Part shown: one piece after another, positions 1-12,297 of the stretch
How the letters are laid out: the number at the start of each line of letters is the position of its first letter
Position numbering within the stretch: the first letter of the stretch is position 1
Assembly: GCA_013397865.1 (NCBI GenBank)
Contig: VZTI01001722.1
Location: 163,569 to 227,568 of the forward strand
Length of the DNA stretch: 64,000 nt
Origin: Struthidea cinerea
Lineage: Eukaryota > Chordata > Aves > Passeriformes > Corcoracidae
Direction of reading: 5' to 3'
Notes under the pieces: generated by a model
The model's database searches: none
Seen by the model: the letters and a program-made list of their open reading frames with translations, nothing else
What the model was told of the DNA's origin: nothing
Translations under genes and position numbers: made by a program

Positions 1-1612
1 GTTGTCTATGTTTTACTGCTACAGCGATGAAGGTTGTGGGAGTAAGGGCTGATAATTTGTGGTAGTCAAAGATAGCTTAGTACTTGTAAAGTGCTGGATT
101 TTAAGGCTGCTCAGTTCCAAAAAAAAAAGTCTTCGGGTTTGTGATAAAAAAAACCTTCAAGAGATAATACAAACATTTTCGAATACATTCTTGGTACGAA
201 TGCATTGCTCATTACCTGTAACCCAAATGTGACTTTGCATTTCACAGTGGATAAAAATGTTGTCCCTATTAAAAATATTAGACAGTCATGCTATACAAAC
301 GTGTTGCTACAAGAGCATAGCTTTTATTCTTAGGCCTGTGGTTGGAAGCAGAGGAAAATTTAGACCATCTAAGTTAGGACTCCTGAGATCTAGTGTTTAT
401 CTCTAGAATACATGGGAACCCACCAGAGGTGTTTTCTATAGCACGTGCCTTTCCCTGCTGACTACACAAGGATCTCAGTCCTAATATAGCCTCCAAAGTT
501 AGATTCCTAAATTGACAGAACCAGCTCATTACGCAAATGGGCCCAAATGAACACACTATACAAATGATATTTATTATTATAATTTGAATAAGAGCACACG
601 ACACTAGAAGGAAAATAAAATCAAATGCCCAAAACCCTTCTTATCTTTTCCTGGGACCCTTGTTGTTAAAGTGATGCAAATAACAATTAATATTGAGATT
701 GTGACCTGCTTCTGTTTAAGTGTTTCCTTGTTTCCATGATAAACTCAGGGGCTAAAATAGGTAATTTTAAAAGTGAACATAGGAAATTTCCATGAAGTTT
801 GTTTGGCATGAATTCAATCTGTTCTCATTTGCACCACTTACCTAGGTATTGTGACAAAAAGAAGCGAGGAAGCAGAAGCTTCATATAGGGGACACAGGTG
901 TCTCTTCTAATCTCTACACTATGACCACAGCTGAGAGAATCAGGAATGCTTTCCCTTAAACTCAAAATTCACTTAGCTGACCTGTATTTGTGGGCTATTA
1001 TATCATTAATAGAAGGTTCTTCGGAGAATGATACAAAATATGAGAAGGCTTTTCTATTTATATATTAAAGCTGATGTTGAAAGAATTTCTAATTCTTTAT
1101 TTTTGTTTCACATTAACATATTTTAACTTAAGAACATTGTGATAGTAAAATGATCTAACTAGTGATAAATAAAAATAGAGGGAGGAAAAACCAAAGAAAT
1201 ATCAGTAAATAATCTTAGAAAGAAAAAATTAGACTTTCTGAAGAGGATGTAACTATGGCTTTTTTCTTAGAAAGGAATTTCCTACCTTAGAGGGAAAGGG
1301 ACAGCACACAAGAGATCCTGTGCTGCAAACAGCAAACAGTAGTGCTTATTTTCTGGGAGTGGTGTCAGAGCAGAGCAAATCTATATTCTGTAGATTGCCA
1401 TCCTGTTATGCAGCAGGAATGTGTTTTGGTTATAGATGTCACCAGGACTGATGAGACCTGTACTCCTTGTTTGGTGGTACAGTATGGCATTTGGGTGAAA
1501 TCTGCAGTGGTTTCTACCAGGAACTGGTATATAATGCAGGTGTCAGGCAAGAGGACAAGGAGTGCTTTCTTCTGCTGACTTTTTGGGGTTTTTTTGTCTA
1601 TTTTTTCTGAAG
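1..1612. other. Intron upstream of first recognised exon
   Basis: Because exon 1 begins with two bases of a split codon, this stretch should be intron sequence of the same gene. I searched for a preceding exon ending in phase 1 and found none I could defend. A piece near 331-372 reads like a PLAT end in one frame but is too short and weak to call. No repeat or RNA gene was recognised. Confidence 0.6.
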
Positions 1613-1764
1613 TTGTGGAATACGAAATCCATTTTCACACGGGAGACTTGAAGAAGGCAGATGCCACTGGAGAGGTTTATCTTCGTATACAAGGAGAAAA
1701 AAGTGACTCAGGGAAGCGATGGCTTAACTCGAAAAACAGCCTGATCACTTTCTGTAGAGGGCAG
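1613..1764 (+). CDS. Exon 1: first half of PLAT repeat 1
   Basis: The exon follows an AG at 1611-1612 and is followed by GTAAAA. It starts with two bases completing a split codon and ends in phase 0, giving residues 1-50 of the partial protein. The opening VEYEIHFHTGDL is the first PLAT beta strand and turn. The usual GTDA turn is altered to DATGEV, and the segment RIQGEKSDSGKRW then matches the 'L-x-G-x-x-G-D-T-G' part of the fold. It ends in RGQ, the normal place for an intron in this family. It joins exon 2 in frame. Confidence 0.9.
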
Positions 1765-4574
1765 GTAAAATAATGAGGACAAATGTAACTGAATATGTGA
1801 GTGTCTTTGTTTAGAACCCATGTTTTCAGAAAACCATTCAAGGACAGAGTATCAAAGATATTAATGTTCTATATTCTAAGTAGTGGTTGTCTCCACATAT
1901 TGTTTTCAAGCATCATCACTTTTGTGCTACGGTAAAACAGTTAAGGTGATGAAGTAATTTTGAGTTGGACTAAACAATCTCGAAGAGTTCTGTTTTAATA
2001 TTCCAGACTTTTAAGGCCAGGGAGGCATCATTGCTTTATTAAAATATGCCTGATTGTTAGAACTGATAACATTTCTGTAGAATAACTTGCAATTGTAACC
2101 ACTCCATCTGAAGTAGTCTATGAATTTTTCTTGTTAACTTTCCTGAACACTGTCAGTGTTCCAAGAGTCTTATTTTTTCATGCTTCCTATTTTTCCACCC
2201 ACTTACTGCTTTTAACCATGGTAAACATATTGTTGCTGTTTGAGATTAAATGTCTTGTCCTAGAAGAGTAATTCTTTGAGTAGTTATTGGCATAAGAACA
2301 AAGTAATAAAACAAATTTCAGCTCAAAAGGCAATATCTCTTCCAGATCAAAAGGACATGTCTAGCTGATACTTTACTAGATCCTAGTGTTTAGAATTCCA
2401 GCTTGGAATTTTTTTTTTTTTTTTGTTTTTTGTTTTTTTTTTTGTTTTTTTTGTTTTAAGGATATAATGAAATCATTGTGAAGTACCTAGAAAACTTCTT
2501 TTGGGGAACAAAAAAATCTTCTTTTGTGGAGGGTGGGAGAGAGTATTTCACTGTTGCTAGCCAGCCTAGAGTAGTTTCTTCTCTGGTGCAGAAAGCTAGA
2601 GAAATCTACTTGATGCATGCTTCATTTATTCTTTACACATACCTGTGCTTATTTTATCTGCTTTTCTCACTATTTTCAAAGAGTCTAGAAGATACAAGGC
2701 TTTTGTATGAAAACAAACCCAGATCTTAGTCATTATGTCCTCTGTATTCCTGTATTTACTTTCTCCATTGTGGAAGAGAATATGCATGCCCAATGTCATG
2801 CTTGTCAAGAACTGATCAAACTGGTAGCTCAAACTTCACAACATAAGTCTAAAAATAATGACAGGATAGTAGAGTTCATCTTGCTTTAAGGAGTAATGTA
2901 GGAAATTGTATAGATTAATCTTTTTGATGAGAATAGATAATAGTCCCATGTAGTATGTCTTAAGGATAGTGTCTTAGAGAAATCTGAACAGCAAGACTGA
3001 CTGCTGCAGTGGATAAGGCATCAGTACAGACTGGAAGAGGGACAGATTCCTGTTTCTTTCAAGAAACCGAACTGTCCTGACCTTTTAAAAAATTCTTTAT
3101 TTTATAAGAATGTGTTATGTTTTTGCTGAGAATAAAACTTGTAGAGAAAAACCTGAACAATAGCACTCGGCTTCTGTGAATACTCACTCCTGTGGAAGTA
3201 CAACTCATCTGCAAATTCACAAGGATTTTTTCTGTATAATCCAGATTCTGTGTCAGTTTTTGAACAGGCTTGTTCAGGGTGCTAAATCCTTCCTCTGAAA
3301 TTCTAAAGGGCTTTTCTATAGCCTGGGCTATAACACCCTAATCTTCTTCTTATAGAAAAGATTTTGAGTAACAACTCTTTGGGTATTCACTCTGTTGCAG
3401 TTCTCTTTACTCCAATTTTCCCTCAAATGACTAATGCTCTGTTCTTAGTCATTGCTCTTTTTTTCTAGATGATTCTTTTGATCAATATTATTCTCACAGA
3501 TATTGAATTTTGGGAACTATGCTACTGTGGGAACAATGCAAGGGGTTTATTATTTTTTTTTTCAAACACACAAACTAGTCTTCAAGCGTTATATTCAATC
3601 TTGCACTTTCGACCCAACTTCCCAAGACAACTGCTTCTGTGCACAACAGGATAACTCATGAAGTCACATGAAATAAAAGTCTTAGCTGTAGAGATTTAAT
3701 TTCGCAGCTGGCTTCCCAAAAGATTAGATGAATCCATTCCTGAATAGTATGTTCCCAAACCTCATTTCTTCAGGCCCAATTAAAAAAAGCCAACGAATAC
3801 ACATTTTAAGCAACGTGTGTTCCCAGTGTCAGTGTGCATACTTATGTGAGCTTTCCCAGAGATTATGAAGATGTCTGCTCAAAGAAGATGAGCATATATA
3901 GGCAAGAAAGTGAATTAACTATGAAGATTTATGGTATGGAAAAAAGGAAAGACTCCATGAAGTCTATTGATTATTCAAGTCTGTTGTATGTAGAAAATTT
4001 GACCTATTATAGTGATGACTTCAATGAGGTATCCTTATCCCAAAAGCACAGTGTCTGAAATCTTCCCAGGTACCATTCACTTCATCCCCATTTACATGCC
4101 TAATTCCCACAAAATTAACTGTGAATTTTAGTGAAAATGAAACTGCTCCAGATTTTCAGAGTTATTAGACATCTATTATTTATCAGTTTCATTGCAAGGT
4201 AGGTTCTGGACCAAAGTAACTTTTAACACACAAGCAATTGATCTGATTTGTTTATTTCAGTCCATGAAGGTATGAGAAATAAGAACTTTATTGCTAGTGT
4301 ATGTATCTGATGTTTCCAAAATTGCTTCCTACTAAATACAGAGGCATTCTGAAATTCATAATTCATAATAGTAACTGGATAAGAAAAGATAAAATTTAGT
4401 ACATAATATTTAATTATGAAATCAGAGGCAATGGAATGGCATAAGTGAGATAAATTTGCTTCCATCAAGATACAAAACAATGTCTAGACATACAAGGCTA
4501 AACTGATAAATACTCAAAACCATATCACTATTAAGTTTAACTAAAATATCATTTTGATTATTTTCATATTGCAG
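1765..4574. other. Intron 1 (2.8 kb)
   Basis: The intron contains a T-rich tract at 2409-2457 and otherwise unremarkable AT-rich sequence. Open frames near 2478-2729 and 3834-4058 have no PLAT pattern and do not fit the splice phase. No transposable element was recognised. Confidence 0.7.
2409..2457. repeat. Poly(T)/TG low-complexity tract
   Basis: About 49 bases are T runs interrupted by single G residues. This is simple low-complexity sequence in intron 1. It could be the reverse complement of an old poly(A) tail, but no retroposed gene is visible beside it. Confidence 0.8.
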
Positions 4575-4653
4575 GTGGATATTTTCAAAATCAAATCAGT
4601 ATACCTCGGCAAGTTGAATCAAGTTCTTGTTGGATTTAAAAGTCTAAGTAAAG
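4575..4653 (+). CDS. Exon 2: middle of PLAT repeat 1
   Basis: The acceptor ends at 4574 (ATATTGCAG) and the donor GTCGGT follows 4653. The exon opens in phase 0, closes in phase 1, and encodes VDIFKIKSVYLGKL and following residues. This is the 'F-x-I-x-x-x-x-L-G-x-L' strand pair of a PLAT domain. It is closely similar to the openings of exons 12 and 20, which begin VDIFEVEAVDIG and VDTFKIKTKKIG. The last base joins exon 3 to form an aspartate codon before the conserved tryptophan. Confidence 0.92.
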
Positions 4654-6610
4654 GTCGGTAATTTTTCGAGTTGATGTAAGCTAATAATAATGTAGATTAT
4701 TAGATTTAGGTGATCCTAAATAGTGTCGCTGTTACATCTGAGGCGCATAAGGAAAACGACACAGAGTCCAGGCTCATGAACAAGTGGAAGCCGAAGCTTA
4801 AGCTTTAATAATTTTCTGACTACTATATAGGATAGATCGCAAAAAGTGTGTTGAGTGGCAATAGGTAATTGGTTCCTCGGCCATCCACCCCTTGAGAGGA
4901 GTGGCCAAGTTCTAAGATACCTATTCCAAAATATTTTCAAAGTCAAAGCCATAACAATCTTGCAAAACAACTTGCGAGTGCAAGAAGTTTATGAAACTGT
5001 GACCTTTTTAAAAATAGTTTACATAGGAAAGACAGTCTTCTCACAGAATATTGAGAAAAGATTGAAGAATTTCTCTGCTTCTAGCACCTACAAAATAGTA
5101 CTTCAGAAATATCTGAAATTTAGCACAAAAGTGGAGGGTTTTGTTTAATTCTAGAAAATATGAAATTGCTTTCCATTTTCTGCTGTTCGTTATTTCTGTT
5201 GTATTATACATGTCAAGTGTCCATCTTGGTTTTACTAAAATGTGCAAGGGATTCCAAGGAAATGTTGTGACAATGTAAAATGGTAAAATTATATATGAAA
5301 CTTTTCTCCATAGAAGTTTCTATGTTTTTATAAGCACAGTCAACAAAGCTTTTGTTTTTCAGGAAGCAGTATGACATCATGCTTTTGAAACATTTGTATA
5401 TTTTGTCTTCCTGTACATTTTTAGATGATGGATAAGTTAAAAAAAAAAAAAAAAATTTCAGAGCTATAAGCTTCTAGGTAAAGACAAGAACATAAAATCA
5501 GTTCATTACATTGGGAAATGGAAATCAGAAGAAAGGCTGTTCTGGCCTTACAGCTTTTTTTTCTTGTAATCCATGCAAAATATTTTTTAAGGGATCCTGC
5601 ATTTGTGAGGTTGACTGGCAGAGAAAAAGGCTGTATTCCTGCAGAATTTTTTCTCATCCTGCTTCTGACTCCGAAGCAGCTGTTGTATCTAAAAAAAATT
5701 TGCTTATTTCTTGAAAATAAATAGCAACAGCAAAGAATATCATGAACTGGTATTTTATTCAATCCTTTGGCTACAATTTTGGCCCATTATTTTTTAAAAG
5801 GCAACAAAACAGACATTCTACAGATATTTTACTCCTGCAGATAATGTTCATAATGGAAATAAGATTGTTCCAGAGTATGATAACCTTGTCTTGTCTTGTC
5901 TCTTGGTCTTTCCTCTTTTCTGAAAAAACCCTAGGTTACAAATTGATTCTGTAGGTTCAGCTCAGACTCAGAAAAATGGGCTGGGAGACTATTTCCTAGA
6001 TGGTAACATTAAAATGAACAATCAAATTTTCATTCACTTCAGCAAGACTGGGAGTGTAACCAAGTTACCAAGACTCAGAGATCTGACTCTACAAATGTTT
6101 TGCTTCCAAAGAATCAACACAATGGTCTCAATCTAGATAAAACCAGCTGAAGTTTGCTCCCTATTGGATAGAATGGAACGCCACCAGAAAGAAAGCTGTG
6201 TGTTGAGTGGATTTTCTATGGTTAATGTCATAGAAATCCTGATCCTTTTTCCATTAGAACACTGATAATATAATTTCCTACTGGGTCTTCTTGTGTCTAG
6301 AGATTGAATACAGAAGTGTTTCCATACTTTTGGAAATACTTTCCATACTTTGAGATGTAATAGATCATTACAGCAAATCCATCCCTATATTTAATTTCAC
6401 AAGGTCTGTAAAAACATTGAATATTTTGGAGTGGACAAAGACACATATACACACAGCCAATATATTTTCAGATGTTTTATTCCCTTAACAAATCTGTCAA
6501 AAGAAAACCTTTCATTGATTTGATGAAGGTAGAAACTTACGACTGCACACACAGAATATTTTGTTGCTTAAAAGGTATGAATTAATAATGTCCTGTTTAT
6601 TTTCAATCAG
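4654..6610. other. Intron 2 (2.0 kb)
   Basis: Ordinary AT-rich intron sequence with a poly(A) run near 5440-5456. The longer open frames (around 4855-5148 and 5421-5762, on opposite strands) show no domain signature and no fitting splice sites. Confidence 0.7.
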
Positions 6611-6742
6611 ATGAGTGGTTTTTGGAAAAAATGGTTATAAAAGAAGTCTCCTACCCTTTTTCTGCACATGTTTTTTTTCACAACGGCTGGATCAATAAAA
6701 GCTCCAAGAAAGATTTTGTAGAAGTGGCAATTCCCCTCAAAG
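6611..6742 (+). CDS. Exon 3: second half of PLAT repeat 1
   Basis: The acceptor CAATCAG ends at 6610 and the donor GTAATA follows 6742. The exon is 132 bases, enters with two bases of a split codon and leaves in phase 1. It begins EWFLEKMVIKE, the tryptophan-containing W-[FY]-L-[ED]-x-[IV] strand of PLAT, and runs to residue 120. The usual 'F-x-C-x-x-W-L' segment appears in altered form as VFFHNGWIN. The C-terminal 'ELP'-like linker is replaced by VEVAIPLKG. Confidence 0.9.
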
Positions 6743-7216
6743 GTAATACAAGCAGAAGTGTCCTTCGTTTCCGTGAATCATTCCTGCATGGCAGAGCAGA
6801 TCACAACTGGTATAAGGTTACTTGACACTGCAGGAAGAACTTAGCATGGGTACCCCAACGGGCCTGGACCAAGGTGAACCATGCCTTCTTTAAATAAACA
6901 GGAAGAAATTATGCCTGGGATGGAGAATTTGGAAATGGCAGTATTGAAAGATTCTCCTCTGGCAGGACATTTCCTGTCTTTGGAATGATCCAAAGAAAAC
7001 AAGCATGGACTCTGCATGAGTGTGACATAGATCCATGAAGGCACTGGCCTGGTTTTCTACCCCTCCATGGGACTAACATGAGTTATGAGGGGTTTGTGGC
7101 TTTGTTGCCTGAATTTCCTGTGCTGGATCCAGCACTACCAGGCAATGTAACCTCTTGGTTTATACAGCCTTATAACTTAGACACAGGCTCTGAATATAGG
7201 TTTGTTTTTATTGCAG
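6743..7216. other. Intron 3 (474 bp)
   Basis: Short intron with nothing else recognised. The reading frame of exon 4 happens to stay open upstream to 7078, but the AG at 7215-7216 gives exactly the phase needed by exon 3, so I place the exon start there. Confidence 0.7.
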
Positions 7217-7398
7217 AAACATCTGTGATATCTCTTCCCACAAAAATTTTTGATACGAAAAGTAGAGGACAATGGCAAACATGGGTGCACTGCACACAAG
7301 TACCAGAAGACGTTCCTAACATTCAAGTTATTGTATTTGGAAGAAAAGGGAAATCCCCCGCACAGAAAGTTCAAAATCTGAATGATACTCCCTTTCTG
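7217..7398 (+). CDS. Exon 4: linker and first half of PLAT repeat 2 (3' end uncertain)
   Basis: The acceptor TTATTGCAG ends at 7216, and the split codon with exon 3 gives glutamate. It encodes a linker and a degenerate first PLAT half: QWQTWVHCTQVPED, then VIVFGRKGKS. The GTDA turn is missing and the usual TG after the first strand is TQ. The frame stays open to a TAA at 7450-7452. Two phase-0 donors fit exon 5: GTTGGT after 7398, giving normal repeat length, and GTAAAA after 7443, giving 15 more residues. I prefer 7398 on length. RNA evidence would settle it. Confidence 0.78.
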
Positions 7399-8429
7399 GT
7401 TGGTCTCTTTTCTTTTTCATACAAGTCTTACCAAATAGTTTCAGTAAAATAAGAATTGTAGCCAATATGTATGACATTATGTGGACTGATTGTTTGTCAG
7501 AGTTAATGTTTATACCTCCATGCCTTAAATAAACACAGCTTGGAGAACTTCTCACTTGTGGGCCAAAGCATGTCACTTATGAAAACTCTCTTGAGGCAAT
7601 GCCAAATTTGATGTGAAAAACCTCATCAACTTTGAATGAAGACTTGTAGGCCTTAACAGTAAGGCAATCAATAATGAAGCTGTTCCCTACTTTCTTTACA
7701 TTCTATTTCTCAAACCACAACTAATCTGTTTGCATTACTTAGAAGCCGTGTCTCTTGATAATGAACTCACACCTGGGCAAATATCAATTCTGTAGTTTGC
7801 ATACAAAGTTTATGGCAGCTTCTGCACAGTTGTATGAACCTGAGCTTTCAGGTTCAAACCTTTCACAAGGTTTTTATTCTTAAATATGGGAGAAAAAACC
7901 TCTTTACACATCTTTTGCAAAATGGCAGTGTAAACATCACTTGCTTAACTTTTGCAAGATGAAAAGCTACAAGCAGCATCGTAAGATAGGACTTGCAGAT
8001 AACAGCCATCCTTTCTTTTGAGCGCTAGAATAAATGAGAACAGAACCAAGTCAGGGATAAGAATCATCATGAGTTCAGAATTTCTGTTCAGGCTTGAGAA
8101 AAAAGATATGGTGGAGAGGATATAAATAGGAAAGTGAGGAGAAAAGAAGTGGCCTTGAAAATACAGAATTCAGTTTTACGTTTCCTTCCTTTTGTTGTGT
8201 TGGCCTTTGCTCTGCAACAAATTCTCTCAGTAAAAAATAGACATAATTTATGATAAAAACGTGAGTCCAAATTAACTCACATTCTTAATAGGACTCCCAG
8301 ACCCTAACACCAATATCACTGACTAATATTTTTACCTGCTGTATTTATCTTTTTGTTGGGTTTAAAGTATGCTGTGCAAACGGTTGCATACAATGTGTAG
8401 TTATTTATTACTATTTTTTTTTCTTACAG
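7399..8429. other. Intron 4 (about 1.0 kb)
   Basis: Apart from the alternative exon-4 donor at 7444 near its start, I see only unremarkable AT-rich sequence. Confidence 0.65.
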
Positions 8430-8516
8430 TTGACCATTGGTGATATTGGAGCTATAACAAAAGTCTCCTTTGTGTCATGTGGTCCATCCTTGAGAAGAGG
8501 AATTAAACTTCACAAG
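8430..8516 (+). CDS. Exon 5: middle of PLAT repeat 2
   Basis: An 87-base exon in phase 0 at both ends, after TTCTTACAG and before GTATTC. It encodes 29 residues including LTIGDIGAITKVSFV, which fits the 'x-x-x-D-[IL]-G-x-[IL]-x-x-[IV]' strand pair. The position normally held by the conserved tryptophan is isoleucine, in RRGIKLHK. This supports the view that repeat 2 is a divergent PLAT domain that has lost key core residues. Confidence 0.82.
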
Positions 8517-11500
8517 GTATTCCAAATACACCACACATAAACTTGCAGTATTCTTCAACATAGCAGTAAATAACTTTTGTTGAGAGACAGATGGTTGGCT
8601 TTGCTTTGTGACACACTAGCAAAGCCAGGCATCTTTTGTTTCAGTTACCTGGTATCTACAGATGACCGCCTACAGCTTGCAGATCTCTTTCTGGGCAGAC
8701 TGACCTTGTTTGCACCTGCTGAAGTGCATGTAACTATAGCTCTGAACTGCTCTGCAGGCCCATTCTGCACAGTTCATTGTGACAAGGAAGGCCGTGTTTC
8801 CTGCTGATGTTAGGAAATGTTAATCCCTGCGTGGAAATACGGACTGTCTCCAGCCTCAGACCAACCTACCTGTGGAAGCCAATTAAGCTAATACTTCAGT
8901 ATTTATTCTTTGCAATGTGGCCATCAGCAGGCCTTAAACCTCTGATTGCAGTTTAATACGTCTTTAAGAATTCTCGTAAAAAGGAATGGAGAAAGGACTT
9001 AATGCTGTCAATCTTAAAATAGAATTAGAATTTAAAAGTATATTTAATATTTAAACTTGAAGGTTAATTCAAGGAAAAATTGTGTCAATGAGCTCTGCCT
9101 ATAGGCAAGGGCAAAAAACCCCATTGTGGACATAGCACTGAATTAATCTGAAGTCAGCAGAAGAATGCTTTCGTGAACTGAGCCACAGAGTCCCTTAACC
9201 TTGATATAGATTTGAAAGACCAAGGTGATTCCTTAAATGCATAAAGACTCCAGAAACTGTTCTGATGGGGAAAGCAAGAAACAGCTGCATTCCAGACTAA
9301 AATGTGAATGGGCTTGTGGCACTCAATGGAACATTGAGTCTGAATTTATGGGCTCTTCTGAGGATAGAGGAGGAGTTTATCTTGCTAATATTTTCTCCCC
9401 AAATGTGTTCTGTGTCAGCTAATTTTGTAGTCTCAGTTTAGGCTATAAAACTGGAAAGAACAGGTAAGCAAAGCTAATTTCTCATTTTAAATATGGATAT
9501 TTCTCCAGGCCACTTGATGAAGCATTCAAAAAATATGTTAACACTACGTTTAATATATCCATTATGTAATACAAGATTTCAGCCTCCAGACCTGGTGGCT
9601 CAAAACATGGTAGAAAATTCATAAATGTAGTAGTTTGCTTTCTGCTTTCTTTTCCAAAACAACCTTATGCAACTGGCTAAGTGATTTTTGTCCATACTTT
9701 CAAATATTTCACAATTTATTTAATCATTGGTTTGTTAGTAGCTATAAATTGTTACAATCTACAAGAAGTCAGTAGGTTGCTATAGACCTAAGTAGTCTCT
9801 TGCACTGGTATACACATGCAACCCACGGCATAAACCACAATAACATATATTTCTTTTGCCACTAATATGCTTATAATAGCTAATACTTATTTATAAATTA
9901 TTTATTCATGGAAGCATAATCTAAAATGTAACAAGTTGGCCTCACTCTAATAGGACTCTTACAGTGCAGTAAAAAATAGAGATATTGTATAGAAACAGAA
10001 AAATTACAGGCAGCAGTCAGGATGTGTAAGCTTACTATGAATCAGTGGTAAAACCCAACCCCAAGTAAATAAAATTACCTTCTTTGACTTCTTTTTAACT
10101 GAAAGAATTAATATCCAAAGTTTCAGAAATTTCTCAGAAACACAGATGAAACTGTAAAAAGGAGATAAAACCCCTACATTCATTTTGCTACTCGCTGTTT
10201 TTCTCTGTTTTGATATTTACAGGGTTCTTCCCTGTTAACAAGTACCAGAGTTTTTCCTGTTATCTCCTACAATTTTCTGCAAAATTCTATAGCAAATTAT
10301 TTAACCTTAGCTAAAATTTATGTATTATCTCTGACTTTTGAAGATTTATGTACTATAGCATGAGTAACTTTTTCTTGCTCAAAAATAGTTTCTGGCCCTT
10401 CCCAAAATAAAATACAAACCCATTTTTTACATTTGTTTAGAATATATAAACACTATATGATTTGAAGATGAAGTTCATGCTTAGATGTAATCGTAGAACT
10501 AGCAAGAATTTGTCAGATATGTTTTATTTTAAGGGCAAAGTCTGCATAAATTTGCACACCTCATTTTTATGAGTCCAGTTTCTACAGGCTGCCTCCATAT
10601 ACAAGTAAAACAGTGCAATTTTAAGACAGATACAAGTTTGGGATATGTATTGATATTCAGTTAGGGTTGTATATATTGATAGAAGTTAGAAGGAATATTT
10701 TTGTACAAGAAGAAGTTATACATTTAGTGTAAGAAGATTTTGGTTTTGCAAGTGCAAACACAGGTAAACAATGGGCTGCATTTTTAGTGGAATTTAATAC
10801 TATGCAAATAAAGCTACCTTTTATTCAAGTAATTAATGGTTTAATTCTGGAAATGATCATGAGGTATTGTTTGCTTTCATCTGGAAGCCCTGTGTCTGAT
10901 CTTATAAAGCACTGGACAGAATGAATAAGTAATAATGGAAAATGTTAGGTCATTACATTTCTAAGAACTCAAGGGCAAGACAGTCTGACAAAATTTTTAA
11001 GAGTGGAACTGCCAAATTCCCAATAATTTAATTTATCTCATTCAATTACATAAATATTTATACATTTCAAAGCTTGCAGTTGAAATCTATGTGATTAAAT
11101 CCGTACTCAGGATTTCCAAACACTTGTATGTGTATTCTGTACGATGAGCACAAAGTTTTGCTGTTGCAACTGATGTCAGTACTGGTAAGAAGCGACCACA
11201 AAAATTTTGGGGATCCCTGCCTAAGAATTTCAACTACTTCCTGTCCTGATGAAATTAAGTTTTTGTGTCTTTTTGTTTCCTTTTGCTTTGTTTTAAATGT
11301 CTTGGCTATACTCTTTCTGTACAAAGAGATTCTAAAGACTGAAGAAACTGTTTCTGCAAACTTGCAGTCATTATCTATTTATAAAAAGTTTAATATTGCA
11401 TGTAATAGTTACCAGAAATGTTTCCACATATACTTGATAGGTTTTTCATTTGTATCTTATAACCTGACCTGGGATAGAGTCCCTGATCTGAGTTGACCTC

Positions 11501-12164
11501 CTGTGAATCTGATTTCAGCACTGACCCTCTCAGCTGGGATGTGTGAGATCCTAAGGCTGTGCTTCCTCAGCTTGTTTGGGGGTTCTAAGTCCACAAACTT
11601 GGAACCTAATTTCTTCACTCTCCAATAAATGTTTAAAGCCAAGCAGAATGAAGATGGATCTCAGCTTGCCCATTCGATTGAAATTCATTCTTCAAATCAC
11701 TTACTTCCACGGGCAGCCCTGAAAACCACTGGGCACGTCATTTCTGCCAACTTTGAAAATCTAACCTGAGATGTAGCAAGACCTATTCAAATAAATAAAA
11801 AGTTGCAAAGCAAATGTTTTTGCAAAATGGGCATATGCTATTAAGATTGATGTAACCGTATTCATTCATTTGACATTCTGAAATTGCAAGCACACAGAGG
11901 TCAATTTAAGCCGTGTCTTTCATTGGTTCTTTACAAATGAGTCCTATGCTTGTGTCGATATGCAATGAAGAATACACCTATAAACATCAGGCTGCAGAAT
12001 TAGCAGCTTGCAGAAGCTGCTGTAAGTGTTATGCAGAATCAGGTAGCTGTTATAAAGTGTGTGCGGGAGTTAGTAAAAGGAAGAAATGTCAGCTTCTACT
12101 GGGATGGAAATAGGAAATTAAATAATTCAAATAAATGAATTTCTTTCTCTGATTCTGCCTGCAG
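8517..12164. other. Intron 5 (3.6 kb)
   Basis: AT-rich intron. Open frames around 9237-9422 and 11128-11496 have no domain pattern and do not fit the phase between exons 5 and 6. No transposable element was recognised with confidence. Confidence 0.65.
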
Positions 12165-12297
12165 CTTCAGCTAAAAGACATGGACACTAAACAAGAGTTG
12201 GGCTTTCACACAGAAGCCCCAAGTCTGTTTGGAGAAGATGGATCTGAGACTGTGACAGAGCTTGCTGCAGTCAGGCCAGACCAGCCACCACTCAGGG
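12165..12297 (+). CDS. Exon 6: end of PLAT repeat 2 and linker
   Basis: The acceptor CTGCCTGCAG ends at 12164 and the donor GTATGC follows 12297. Only one of the three frames is open. It starts LQLKDMDTKQEL and ends in the linker ELAAVRPDQPPLR, the equivalent of the 'x-R-E-L-x-x' end of a PLAT domain. The final G joins AA from exon 7 to make glutamate, an exact phase match. The 'C-x-x-W-L' segment of canonical repeats is missing here. Confidence 0.85.

Noticed and set aside
331..372. Piece reading like a PLAT 'W-L-E-A-E-E' end before exon 1
   Set aside because: It is only about 39 bases between splice-like sites and too short to call without other support, although its phase could fit.
3834..4058. 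74-residue open frame in intron 1 with GT after GAG
   Set aside because: Its acceptor phase does not fit between exons 1 and 2, which already join perfectly, and no PLAT motif is present.
7078..7216. Open frame upstream of exon 4 as part of the coding sequence
   Set aside because: The AG at 7215-7216 gives the exact phase for exon 3. The upstream residues do not resemble a PLAT linker.
11128..11496. 122-residue plus-strand open frame in intron 5
   Set aside because: It is a hydrophobic, low-complexity translation of AT-rich DNA without domain match or fitting splice sites.
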